Shown in pieces: positions 10,700 to 21,680 of a DNA stretch of 64,000 nt. How positions within the stretch are numbered: position 1 is the stretch's first letter; every line of letters starts with the position of its first letter. This DNA is from Drosophila persimilis (taxonomy: Eukaryota; Arthropoda; Insecta; Diptera; Drosophilidae), in NCBI RefSeq assembly GCF_003286085.1, contig NW_020825317.1, forward strand, positions 682,001 through 746,000, in the 5' to 3' direction. Under the pieces are notes generated by a model. That model was not told where the DNA came from, searched no databases, and was given only the letters and a program-made list of their open reading frames with translations. Position numbers and translations under genes: made by a program.

Positions 10700-11188
10700 G
10701 AGGGGGAACGCTGTGAGTTGCAGCTGCGACCGCAACACTACATTTATATCCGATACATAGTCAGTATGGCTACATTAAACGAGAGCGACAGAAAATCAGT
10801 CAGAACGTGTCGACGGCCGCTGTGTAGCCACTGAAAATTGATTTGTTACTTTTGGCTATAATAATAATCCGATCTGAATAGTCTCTGAGATTTGTGGATG
10901 CCCCAGATTTTCGTCCTTTGAGGGAGCGGAAGGGGGTGTGGCGGAATTTTTAAAACTAACTCGTCATGGTCCGATATCACAGGAGTGTGGATCAAAAATT
11001 TGGTTGCTCTAGCTTTTATAGTCTCTGAGATCGAGGCGCTAATGTTTTACGCTAAGCCAAGCCTATGATACGTGTGTGTTAGAGAGAGACAGGGCGAGAA
11101 AAAATGAAATTGTTTTCTTCATTCTGGCTATAATAAGGATACGATCCAATTCAGGTTCTGCAGTCTAGAAGATATGGTCATTCTGTTT
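10700..11188 (-). mobile_element. Divergent DINE-1, reverse orientation, cut by Tc1-like sequence (unit 2)
   Basis: Sister of 5908-6396 with the identical junction into Tc1-like sequence, so the junction was duplicated and did not arise twice. Confidence 0.7.
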
Positions 11189-11960
11189 TTGTGACATGGT
11201 GGACCATCCAAAGTATGGAGAAAGGAGAATGAAGCCATGAAAGAGCATGGCGGTGGAAATGTAATGGTTTGGGGGTGTATAGCAGCAGTTGGACCTGGGT
11301 AAATGGTGTTAATTGAGGCTTAGATGGACAAACACAGCTACAGGAATATTTTGAGTGACAATTAAATTAAATGCCGAGCGTCAAAAAATTGGGTCTTGAT
11401 GCGAAGAATTTCTTGTTTCAACAATACTCGACCCCAAACATACCTCGTATTTGGTTCAAGAATGGCTGTTGTATCACTGCAAGCAGTTAAGCAGTCAAGC
11501 AGATCTGATCCACTCTATGGGGATTTGCTGGAATTAGAAAACATAAAATTTCCTCCAAGGAAACCATTAAAACGGCTCTGATGAAGGAATGGGAGAAAAT
11601 TTATCCCAATCAAAACAATAATTTGGTAAAAAGTATGCCTAGACGTCTAGTTGCTATTGGAGCTAAGGGCGGCCCCACCAAATATTGAAAGCTGAAAAAT
11701 TCAGGTTAAATAAGTTTTTTTTGCGTAAAATCTAAATTGTGTCCGAATAATTGTGCTTAAAAAAGGCACTTTTAATACTTTTAAGTTTTTTTTCATATGC
11801 CAAAGAAAGTTTTTTTTTGTTTTTATGGTTAAAATTAGTATTAGTAAACTTGATCTTCATAATGAAAAACACATTTTTTTTGTTAATGTTAAGTGCTTTT
11901 CAAGCTATTTATAAAAAAAGTTGAAATAGACGAGTGTCCGAATAAATGTTGTGCTGACTG
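11189..11960 (+). mobile_element. Tc1-like transposon remnant (unit 2)
   Basis: Same transposase C-terminal remnant as 6397-7183. The coding remnant ends GGPTKY, stop at 11686-11688. It differs by short deletions near 11490-11535 (an alanine-rich codon run and a run of A). The 3' end CTG at 11960 is followed by TA. Confidence 0.72.
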
Positions 11961-12822
11961 TACATATCTTGATTACCATCTCCATCTTTGGAAAAGTGCG
12001 CATCAGCTTTAACTGACGTATATTTTCATATCTTTTCATGTGTGGTAATTCGACGCCAGATGGTGACAAGGACTGTGAATTCTAATAGAAACACTCGCAT
12101 ATGTACATTTCTACTAAACTTACATAATCAAAAGAACCAACAATCGAATGTTCCATTTTCAGAAATTAGCAAACAGTACAAGCAGCGACAGAAAATTAAA
12201 TGAAAATGTCTATCTCGTTAGCTTTTTGACGTTTTCTTTTCTTTCGATTCGTTTGACTCACACATTCCACACTGCAGTGAGCAAAACAATGCACAACAAA
12301 TTGAGCTAGAGGGACACCACATACATTTTCTCTCTGTCACAACGTTTTTCGTAACAGTGTGAGTGCGAGTCATGCGAAATGGCAGGAGTCACTCGACAAT
12401 TATGCCCTGAGTCAATGAGTCAGCATATGAAGCAAAACAATGAATTGAAAGATAGTGTGAAAAAGAGACATGAATCATGTTTTGATACTGTGCACAGTGG
12501 GATTCCTAAATGTTAACACGAATTAGTGTGCACTCGTGCAGGGCTCTAGTAGGTATACACATACATATGTATGGGAATTTCCGCCAAAATATCTACCAAG
12601 CCAATAAAAGACTGATTTCCATATAGTTTTATCTCGATATTATTTTCTAAATTTATTGATTTGTTGATTTATTGAATTTATTACCCAATTGACATATCGA
12701 TTCATAACCTTTGATCTGAAAGCCTATTCAAATAAGCAAAGGTTAACTTTTTCGTAATTTTATAGTCATGTTTCCCTTTATTATTTTCTCATTTAAGAAA
12801 GATGGTTCTTGATCAAAAATGC
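11961..12822. other. Tandem-unit spacer (unit 3)
   Basis: Third copy of the spacer, lacking both DINE-1 insertions of unit 1 and carrying a short deletion near 12080 relative to 1369-1396. No gene recognised. Confidence 0.55.
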
Positions 12823-13603
12823 TAGATTTGTGGTGAAGGTGGATGTGTGTAACGTCCAAAAGGAATCGTTTCCGACCGCATAAAGTATATATATTCTTGA
12901 TCAGCATCAATAGCCGAGTCGATTGAGCCCTGTCCGTCTGTCCGTCCCCTTCACCGCCTAGTGCTCAAAGACTATAAGAGCTCTAGCTAAAACCAATAAC
13001 GCAGAATCGTAGAGGATGACTATATGTTCTAGAGTGTAAAATCTCAACCAGATCGTATAATTATTATAGCCAGAATCAAGAAAACAATTTCATTCTTTCT
13101 CGCTCTGTCTCTCTCTAACACACAGGTTTCATGCTCGTTTTTGCCAATTGCAAAATATGAGTTCAAGGATCTCAGAACCTATAAGAGCCAGAGCAACCAA
13201 ATTTGGTATCCGAACTTCTGTTAAATCTCACTATAAAACGTATATCTCAGAATTTCGCCCCACCCCCTTCCGCCCCCACAAAGGACGAAAATCTGTTGCA
13301 TCCACAATATTGCACATTCGAAAAAACTAAAAACGCAGAATCATAGATAATGACTATATCTATCAGATTGCTGAATCTGGATCAGATCGGATCATTTTTG
13401 TAGCCAAAAGGAACCAATCTATTTTTAGTGGCTACGCAGCGCCCGACGTCACGCTCAGACTGATTTTCTGTCTCTCTCGCACGCACTCTTTGTCGTGTCG
13501 CTTAATATTAGGGGCGTCTGCCGGAGGAGAGCCATACTGACTAAGTATCGGGTATAAACGTAGAGTTGCGGTATCCGCAGCAACTCACAACGTTCCCCCT
13601 CGT
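12823..13603 (+). mobile_element. DINE-1 element, first of a head-to-tail trio
   Basis: Left-truncated like 3251-4047, with a shorter GTCY run. It ends CCCCCTCGT and is followed with no spacer by the left terminus of the next DINE-1 at 13604. Confidence 0.8.
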
Positions 13604-14435
13604 TATACCCGATACTAAAAATGAGTATTGGGGTATATTAGATTTGTGGTAAATGTGGATGTGTGTAACGTCCAGAAGGAATCGTTTCCGACCCCATAAA
13701 GTATATATATTCTTGATCAGCATCAATAGCCGAGTCGATTGAGCCCTGTCCGTCTGTCCGTCCGTCCGTCTGTCCGTCCCCTTCACCGCCTAGTGCTCAA
13801 AGACTATAAGAGCTCTAGCTAAAACCAATAACGCAGAATCGTAGAGGATGACTATATGTTCTAGAGTGTAAAATCTCAACCAGATCGTATAATTATTATA
13901 GCCAGAATCAAGAAAACAATTTCATTCTTTCTCGCTCTGTCTCTCTCTAACACACAGGTTTCATGCTCGTTTTTGCCAATTGCAAAATATGAGTTCAAGG
14001 ATCTCAGAACCTATAGGAGCCAGAGCAACCAAATTTGGTATCCGAACTTCTGTTAAATCTCACTATAAAACGTTTATCGCAGAATTTCGCCCCACCCCCT
14101 TCCGCCCCCACAAAGGACGAAAATCTGTTGCATCCACAATATTGCACATTCGAAAAAACTAAAAACGCAGAATCATAGATAATGACCATATCTATCAGAT
14201 TGCTGAATCTGGATCAGTTCGGATCATTTTTGTAGCCAAAAGGAACCAATCTATTTTTAGTGGCTACGCAGCGCCCGACGTCACGCTCAGACTGATTTTC
14301 TGTCTCTCTCGCACGCACTCTTTGTCGTGTCGCTTAATATTAGGGGCGTCTGCCGGAGGAGAGCCATACTGACTAAGTATCGGGTATAAACGTAGAGTTG
14401 CGGTATCCGCAGCAACTCACAACGTTCCCCCTCGT
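13604..14435 (+). mobile_element. DINE-1 element, second of a head-to-tail trio (complete ends)
   Basis: 832 bp from TATACCCGATACTA to CCCCCTCGT, with its own GTCY run. Its right end shares private changes with 12823-13603 (GGTATCCGC in the hairpin loop, ACTAAGTATCGG), pointing to local tandem duplication and not an independent insertion. Confidence 0.82.
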
Positions 14436-15123
14436 TATACCCGATACTAAAAATGAGTATTCCGTCCCCTTCACCGCCTAGTGCTCAAAGACTATAAGAG
14501 CTCTAGCTAAAACCAATAACGCAGAATCGTAGAGGATGACTATATGTTCTAGAGTGTAAAATCTCAACCAGATCGTATAATTATTATAGCCAGAATCAAG
14601 AAAACAATTTCATTCTTTCTCGCTCTGTCTCTCTCTAACACACAGGTTTCATGCTCGTTTTTGCCAATTGCAAAATATGAGTTCAAGGATCTCAGAACCT
14701 ATAAGAGCCAGAGCAACCAAATTTGGTATCCGAACTTCTGTTAAATCTCACTATAAAACGTATATCTCAGAATTTCGCCCCACCCCCTTCCGCCCCCACA
14801 AAGGACGAAAATCTGTTGCATCCACAATATTGCACATTCGAAAAAACTAAAAACGCAGAATCATAGATAATGACCATATCTATCAGATTGCTGAATCTGG
14901 ATCAGATCGGATCATTTTTGTTGCCAAAAGGAACCAATCTATTTTTAGTGGCTACGCAGCGCCCGACGTCACGCTCAGACTGATTTTCTGTCTCTCTCGC
15001 ACGCACTCTTTGTCGTGTCGTTTAATATTAGCGGCGTCTGCCGGAGGAGAGCCATACTGACTTAGTATCGGGTATAAATGTAGAGTTGCGGTGTCCGCAG
15101 CAACTCACAACGTTCCCCCTCGT
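14436..15123 (+). mobile_element. DINE-1 element, third of a head-to-tail trio, internally deleted
   Basis: It starts TATACCCGATACTA directly after the previous element, then jumps at about 14460 from GAGTAT to the CCGTCCCCTTCACCG region, losing the core and microsatellite. The right end is complete and leads into block B. Confidence 0.78.
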
Positions 15124-15849
15124 TTTTTTTGTGTATATGTATATACATATGTACATACAAGCAAATTTACTGGTCAGAGCAATTGTAGATATCAAACATT
15201 TAGGGGAATTCCTATTTTGTGGAAATTTAAGGGGATTCAATTTTTGCAATAGAAATGTGTTGAAATGTGTTTGGGAACTATCAATGCAATCAGACGAGTT
15301 TGGTAAAGACATTTTTTATACGCAAACTTAATTTTCCAATGTTTCCTAATTTTAATAGGTTTTAGAGATAAGGAACCAATAACCAATTTTTGTATACGAT
15401 CAATATCTTTTTTACATGGTTTTATCAGGAACCAATCTACCGTGTAAAAACAGAATTAGATGTACTTTATGTTTTCAGCCTTACGTTTAGATTTCGGTTT
15501 AGGGGCTCCCGGTTTTACAAATTTTTGGTATCGATATGTTTCAATTTCTCATCGGATCTGGCAAACAAAAACAGCTGACCTGGTTGCTTTGAACGTATAC
15601 AGCGTGATAAAAATGCTTTTATTTTTTCAATTTTTTGTTTTGAAGTAAAAAGACGGCAAAAAGTGCGCAAGTTAAGAAGATCAAGATATCTTAAATGCAT
15701 GTCTTACAAACTGTAAGTAACAGCATGCATATTGAAAGTTAAATCGAAAAATGAATTTGTTGTACCTACATTTTGAATTGAATGTGGCGGGAAACCGCTC
15801 TTAGCTTACCCAGGTTTCTGGTACTTTCGTGTTACAAGCATAGTCTGTG
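15124..15849 (+). repeat. Block B, unit 3
   Basis: Near-identical to 8861-9586. Confidence 0.6.
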
Positions 15850-15875
15850 ATGTTACATGCAGTGTGTGCTGTTAC

Positions 15876-15915
15876 ATGCACATTTGTGCTGTTACATGCA
15901 CATTTGTGCTGTTAC
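15876..15915 (+). repeat. 20-bp minisatellite, 2 perfect units
   Basis: Two exact copies of ATGCACATTTGTGCTGTTAC at the homologous position. Confidence 0.95.
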
Positions 15916-16913
15916 AAGCACAAGAAGGAAGCGTTTCCGGCCCCATAAAGTATATATATTCTTGATTAGCATGAATAACCGAGTCAATATAGCGACGTCT
16001 GTCTATCCATCTGTTTGACGCCTAGTTCTTAAAGACTATAAGAGCAAGAGCAACCATATTTTTTATCCGGACTCCTGTAATGTCACACTGTCACAAGAGT
16101 ATTTCAAAATTTCTCTCCGCCTCCACAAAGGACGAAAATGTGTGGCATCCAAAACTTTAAAGATACGAGAAAACTATGAAGTAGATTCGGAGGCTGAATC
16201 CAAATCAGCAGCCCGTTTTTTTAAATTGGTTCTAGTTTTCGAAATAGGGTCCAACAGTAGTCGCTCATCATGCCTTCGTCCCAAATCCTTGGTATCGCCT
16301 TTCGATTTTCGCTATATCTTGATGTAGCCGCTCTCCTTACTCGTCGCTCGTACTGCCAAAGTTTTGTGGGAAAGATGTGAATGCAGAAAATGTATCTTGA
16401 GAGACATTCGAGCTCCAATCTTGTGGTTTGTAATCCGGTGATTTGTAGTTACCGATTTTCCCACGTTTTCGGAGCATATAACAGCCTCTGTACAACGTTT
16501 ACAAGTTTAGCACAATTACAGTACAAAAACAAATTCCGAACGATGTTCGATGCAACGTAGTCAGTTGACAGCTGTTATAAGAGCGCAGTACCGCCACCAT
16601 CCGCGAACTCGATAACTAAAACCATTCTTGACAAACGGTTTGAAGATCTGAGTTTAGGGCACCAAATAACGGTAAAAATCGTTATCATCTGCTCGGGTCA
16701 AAAAATTGACCCTAATTTGTGAACTTGTGTTATTATAGCCAGAATGAACAAATCAATTTGCAGTGGCTAGTTCAATAGTTCAGTGTAAAGTTTAACACAA
16801 CCAGATGTAAGATGCTAAAGTTAGAGGAAAAAAGAAGCACTAGCTCAAAAAAAAAACATTAATAAAATAACAGTTTTTTTCAATTTAAAAAAAACCATAC
16901 AACAGAAAAATAT
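15916..16913 (+). repeat. Composite divergent DINE-1 / decayed coding fragment / spacer (unit 3)
   Basis: Sister of 4881-5907 with a 27-bp deletion at about 16426 inside the coding fragment. Confidence 0.65.
16221..16499 (-). pseudogene. Decayed SDYCWTL-family fragment with extra deletion
   Basis: As 5186-5489, but missing the bases that code for part of VIDNFLKSY near 16426. Confidence 0.45.
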
Positions 16914-17621
16914 GAGGGGGAACGCTGTGAGTTGCAGCTGCGACCGCAACACTACATTTATATCCGATACATAATCAGTATGGCTACATTAAACGATAGC
17001 GACAGAAAATCAGTCAGAACGTGTCGACGGCCGCTGTGTAGCCACTGAAAATTGATTTGTTACTTTTGGCTATAATAATAATCCGATCTGAATAGTCTCT
17101 GAGATTTGTGGATGCCCCAGATTTTCGTCCTTTGAGGGAGCGGAAGGGGGTGTGGCGGAATTTTTAAAACTAACTCGTCATGGTCCGATATCACAGGAGT
17201 GTGGATCAAAAATTTGGTTGCTCTAGCTTTTATAGTCTCTGAGATCGAGGCGCTAATGTTTTACGCTAAGCCAAGCCTATGATACGTGTGTGTTAGAGAG
17301 AGACAGGGCGAGAAAAAACGAAATTGTTTTCTTCATTCTGGCTATAATAAGGATACGATCCAATTCAGGTTCTGCAGTCTAGAAGATATGGTCATTCTGT
17401 ACGATTGCGTTTTTGGCTTTTTCGTATTTTTAAAATTGTGGATGCCACAGATTTTCGTCGTTTGTGGACAGATAGCCATGGCTCAATCGACTCGGCTATT
17501 GATGCTGATCAAGAATATATATACTTTATGGGGTCGGAAACGATTCCTTCTGGACGTTACACACATCCACTTTTACCACAAATCTAATATACCCCAATAC
17601 TCATTTTGAGTATCGGGTATA
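16914..17621 (-). mobile_element. Divergent DINE-1, reverse orientation, complete left terminus facing RING gene copy 1
   Basis: It runs from the reverse complement of a DINE-1 right end to GAGTATCGGGTATA at 17608-17621, which is a DINE-1 left terminus read backwards. It ends about 207 bp before the RING gene start codon. The same arrangement precedes copies 2, 3 and 5. Confidence 0.75.
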
Positions 17622-17828
17622 AAATGTTAGCGCCAAATCTATCAGAAAACGTTGGTTTGCTTAGAAGTGTAAATAAAATGTTAAATTTTGTTGCCTAGTA
17701 TAATTTATAAAAATAATGTCACCGAAGAATGTTCTTTAAACTTAATTTACATTTTAATTTTGTGATTTTTTAAATATAATTTATAATGATTATGGTCCCT
17801 GCTTATAAAGTGAAAGCCTGGATCAACC
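17622..17828 (+). promoter_or_regulatory. 5' flank and presumed leader of RING gene copy 1
   Basis: A 207-bp AT-rich interval between a DINE-1 terminus and the ATG. It is conserved before copies 1, 2, 3 and 5. No TATA box or initiator can be assigned with confidence, and transcription may start inside the DINE-1. Confidence 0.3.
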
Positions 17829-18818
17829 ATGGAAATGCCGCAACTGGCTGCAATACTGGAGCAGCCCAACTCAACATATAGTGGAAGCAGCAACGTCAAC
17901 AGTACTGACACAGTCACAGAGCATCTGAACAATGAAAAACATAATGAACATATTACAACTCAATTGCGACAGTTTGGAAGGCCCACGTTGGTAGTTTCGG
18001 AGGAAGAAGGGGCTGCTTCCAGTACATCGTACTCATTTTCGGGGAGTTCTCTTGCTGGTGGAAACATTGCTGATTTGAATAAATCTGACGATTCTGGGAC
18101 TGCACAGTCAGTACCGACTGACTCTGAGCCAGGCTTAAGTGCTGATAAAAAGGAAACAACTGGCAACAGTTCTAACGATAAGGAACATAGTGATGAATCA
18201 CTTTATGAGTGTAACATATGCTTGGACACAGCAAAAGATGCCGTGGTTAGCATGTGCGGACATTTGTTCTGCTGGCCCTGCTTACACCAGTGGCTATTGA
18301 CGCGTCCCAGTCGTAAACTCTGCCCCGTATGCAAGGCTGCAGTTGACAAAGACAAAGTCATACCACTTTATGGTCGAAATAGCACGCGGCAAGAGGATCC
18401 TCGGTGAATACAACTTAAGAAATAAACAAACAAAAATTTAACAATGATATTTGCTTCTTTATTTCTACAGCAATAAAGTTCCCCCACGACCCGCTGGCCA
18501 CCGCACCGAGCCAGAACCGGTGCCTGGTTTCCCTGGCTTTGGATTTGGTGATGGGTTTCATATGTCGTTTGGCATTGGCGCTTTTCCTTTTGGTTTTATT
18601 ACATCTTCACTTAATTTTGGTGAACCGCGTCCGCCTGGTGAGTTCGTTTGCTTTATTGTTCTTTTCCTATGTCGTATGGCCAGTCTCTTTATTTGCCTAC
18701 TTCTCTCTAACTTTTAGCTGCCAATCGCGGCACCACGCAATACGAAGACGAACAGACACTTTCCAAGCTGTTTCTTTATTTGGCTTTTCTGTGCATCGGA
18801 TGGTTACTCTTTGCATAA
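17829..18818 (+). CDS. RNF185: RNF185/RNF5-like RING E3 ubiquitin ligase, copy 1 (three exons, intact)
   Basis: Exons 17829-18403, 18471-18637 and 18718-18818 join in frame through GT-AG introns of 67 and 80 bp to give about 280 residues. Seen: a Ser/Thr/Asn-rich N-terminus of about 125 residues; a C3HC4 RING with Cys128, Cys131, Cys143, His145, Cys148, Cys151, Cys165 and Cys168; a [11 protein letters not shown] segment whose Arg codon is split by intron 1; a Gly/Phe-rich hydrophobic stretch in exon 2 ([11 protein letters not shown]); and a C-terminal hydrophobic tail ending [10 protein letters not shown]. The RING and both hydrophobic segments match the RNF5/RNF185 family, membrane-anchored E3 ligases of the ER and mitochondria acting in ER-associated degradation. 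The closest fly relatives I know are CG8974 and CG32581. The first ATG is chosen because AT-rich non-coding sequence precedes it; the second Met is at codon 3. It has KKET where copies 2-5 have KKDT, and its intron 1 lacks a 7-bp stretch present in copies 2-4. Confidence 0.9.
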
Positions 18819-19501
18819 AAATCACACAGCCGTATATGAAAATGAGAACAACACCATTGACATTAAACCGTTAAGGAAAATCGCAAAACATCAAAAAGCA
18901 GTTCCAGCAGCGGAATTTCAGCAATTACGAAACTATCACACACCAGTGCATTGAAATCCGAGTTTACTGGTTATAATGCGATCAATTCACAAAAAATATT
19001 CAGCGTCCTGAATGAAAAAACCACAAAAAGGGTTTAGTTGTGGGTGTGGCCCCACAATATTATTATTAAAAAACCAATTATTTCTGTATGCTCTGGATCG
19101 CCTTTATATATTGATAATTATAAATTAGTTGTAAATTATAAACGGAAATACATACATAACCAAATGACGAAATTTCTCAACTGACGTTAGTTCAATAGTT
19201 TCATTTCAATATGTTCTTTTATCTCCAGAACTAAGTAACAAATTATACTTTTGATCATCATTCTTAATTTACAAATAGAATTTTCTTTAATACTACTAAC
19301 AAGGAAATTGAATTGAAGTTATTCCAATTCCATCACGTGCACTAAGCTCTACCAAGACAAAGTTTGTTACGCTCGGATCCCAGGAAGAACCGACCGCAGG
19401 GCTCTGCTGCATAACGAGCGACATTTATACGAGGGCTGCTTTTTATATTTCGGGAATAGCAAATATGAACCAAAGCTTTTAAATGAAAATGATTTTATTT
19501 T
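18819..19501 (+). other. 3' flank of RING gene copy 1
   Basis: Presumed 3' UTR plus downstream sequence, repeated after each gene copy. It contains a hairpin TTGTGGG-TGTGGC-CCCACAA (about 19038-19057). The AATAAA found here in copies 2-4 (for example 28194) reads ATTAAA in this copy. It ends at a DINE-1 left terminus. No further gene was recognised. Confidence 0.45.
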
Positions 19502-20619
19502 TATACCCGATACTCAAAATGAGTATTGGGGTATATTAGATTTGTGGTAAAAGTGGATGTGTGTAACGTCCAGAAGGAATCGTTTTCGACCGCATAAAGT
19601 ATATATATTCTTGATCAGCATCAATAGCCGAGTCGATTGAGCCCTGTCTGTCTGTCCGTCTGTCCGTCCGTCCGTCCGTCCGTCCGTCTGTCCGTCCCCT
19701 TCAGCGCCTAGTGCTCAAAGACTATAAGAGCTAGAGCAACGATGTTTTGGATCCAGACTTCTGTGATATGTCACTGCTCCAAAAATATTTCAAAACTTTG
19801 CCCCGCCCACTTCCGCCCCCACAAAGGGCGAAAATCTGTGGCATCCACAATTTCGACGATACGAGAAAACTAAAAACGCAGAATCGTAGAAGATGACTAT
19901 ATCTTCTAGAGTGCAAAATCTGAACCAGATCGTATAATTATTACAGCCAGAATCACGAAAACAATTTCACTCTTTCTCGCTCTGTCTCACTCTAACACAC
20001 AGGTTTCATGGTCGGTTTTGCCAATTGCAAAATATGAGTTCAAGGATCTCAGAACCTATAAAAGCCAGAGCAACCAAATTTGGTATCCACACTCCTGTGA
20101 TATCGGACCTTGACCGTTTCCTGTCCAAATTTCGCCACACCCCCTTCCGCCCCCGCAAAGGACGAAAATCTGAGGCAACCACAAATCTCAGAGACTATTA
20201 AGGCTAGAGTAACCAAATTTGGTGCACACACTCCTTTAAGATGTCACTATAAAACGTATATCTCAGAATTTCGCCCCACCCCCATCCGCCCACACAAAGG
20301 ACGAAAATCTGTTGCATCCACAATATTGCAGATTTGAGAAAACTGAAAACGCAGAATCATAGATAATGACCATATCTATTAGATTGCTGAATCTGGATCA
20401 GATCAGATCATTTTTATAGCCAAAAGGAACAAATCAATTTGCAGTGGCTACGCAGCGCCCGACGTCACGCTCAGACTGATTTTCTGTCTCTCTCGCACGC
20501 ACTCTTTGTCGTGTCGTTAAATATTAGCGGCGTCTGCCGGAGGAGAGCCATACTGACTTAGTATCGGGTATAACCGTAGAGTTGCGGTGTCCGCAGCAAC
20601 TCACAACGTTCCCCCTCGT
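19502..20619 (+). mobile_element. DINE-1 element downstream of RING gene copy 1
   Basis: Complete ends (TATACCCGATACTC and CCCCCTCGT) with a long GTCY microsatellite (about 19645-19696). It is about 1.1 kb because the internal DINE segment is duplicated, as in 1794-2909. Its right end abuts an inverted composite block. Confidence 0.85.
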
Positions 20620-20954
20620 TTTCCTCTAACTTTAGCATCTTACATCTGGTTGTGTTAAACTTTACACTGAACTATTGAACTAGCCACTGCAAATTGATTT
20701 GTTCATTCTGGCTATAATAACACAAGTTCACAAATTAGGGTCAATTTTTTGACCCGAGCAGATGATAACGATTTTTACCGTTATTTGGTGCCCTAAACTC
20801 AGATCTTCAAACCGTTTGTCAAGAATGGTTTTAGTTATCGAGTTCGCGGATGGTGGCGGTACTGCGCTCTTATAACAGCTGTCAACTGACTACGTTGCAT
20901 CGAACATCGTTCGGAATTTGTTTTTGTACTGTAATTGTGCTAAACTTGTAAACG

Positions 20955-21183
20955 TTGTACAGAGGCTGTGATATGCTCCGAAAACGTGGGAAAATCGGTA
21001 ACTACAAATCACCGGACTACAAACAAGTAATCGACAATTTTTTGAAGAGTTACCACAAGATTGGAGCTCAAATGTCTCTCAAGATACATTTTCTGCATTC
21101 ACATCTTTCCCACAAAACTTTGGCAGTACGAGCGACGAGTAAGGAGAGCGGCTACATCAAGATATAGCGAAAATCGAAAGGCG
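20955..21183 (+). pseudogene. Decayed SDYCWTL-family fragment, plus strand, 3' part deleted
   Basis: It keeps the GKIGNYKSPDYKQ and MSLKIHFLHSHL parts and the following frame break. The SDYCWTL part is removed by the deletion at about 21183. Confidence 0.45.
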
Positions 21184-21270
21184 ACAGACGTCGCTATATT
21201 GACTCGGTTATTCATGCTAATCAAGAATATATATACTTTATGGGGCCGGAAACGCTTCCTTCTTGTGCTT

Positions 21271-21310
21271 GTAACAGCACAAATGTGCATGTAACAGCAC
21301 AAATGTGCAT
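21271..21310 (-). repeat. 20-bp minisatellite, inverted, 2 units
   Basis: Two exact reverse-complement units (GTAACAGCACAAATGTGCAT). Confidence 0.95.
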
Positions 21311-21680
21311 GTAACAGCACACACTGCATGTAACATCACAGACTATGCTTGTAACACGAAAGTACCAGAAGTAAGCTAAGAGCGGTTTCCCGCCACATTC
21401 AATTCAAAATGTAGGTACAACAAATTCATTTTTTGATTTAACTTTCAATATGCATGCTGTTACTTACAGTTTGTAAGACATGCATCTAAGATATCTTGAT
21501 CTTCTTAACTTGCGCACTTTTTGCCGTCTTTTTACTTCAAAACAAAAAATTGAAAAAATAATTTTTTTCTTACCAATTCCGCTTTGAGCGTTGTCTGGCA
21601 CATTGGTCTGATACCAATTTGTTTTGGAAATTTTAATTTTTCTTCGTAAATTTTCTTAAGAAAATATTTAAATAATAAAA

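Larger units (their letters stand above)
20620..21561 (-). repeat. Inverted composite block (spacer, coding fragment, minisatellite, end of block B)
   Basis: Reverse complement of the composite at 4540-5830. Reading plus: spacer, coding fragment, DINE-1 piece, minisatellite, then the end of block B. It faces the forward copy at 24946-25930 across the CR1 element, so the two form a long inverted repeat. It has a deletion at about 21183 joining AAAGGCGA to CAGACGTCGC, shared with 30560-31566 but not with 52566-53877. Confidence 0.7.

Noticed and set aside
18539-18874. 111-codon plus-strand frame overlapping RING exons 2 and 3
   Set aside because: It reads exon 2 out of phase and through intron 2; the spliced RING frame explains the conservation.
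19425-19470. TATACGAGGGCTGC...TTTCGGG as a mariner terminal repeat downstream of the RING gene
   Set aside because: Suggestive wording only; no inverted partner or transposase remnant nearby.
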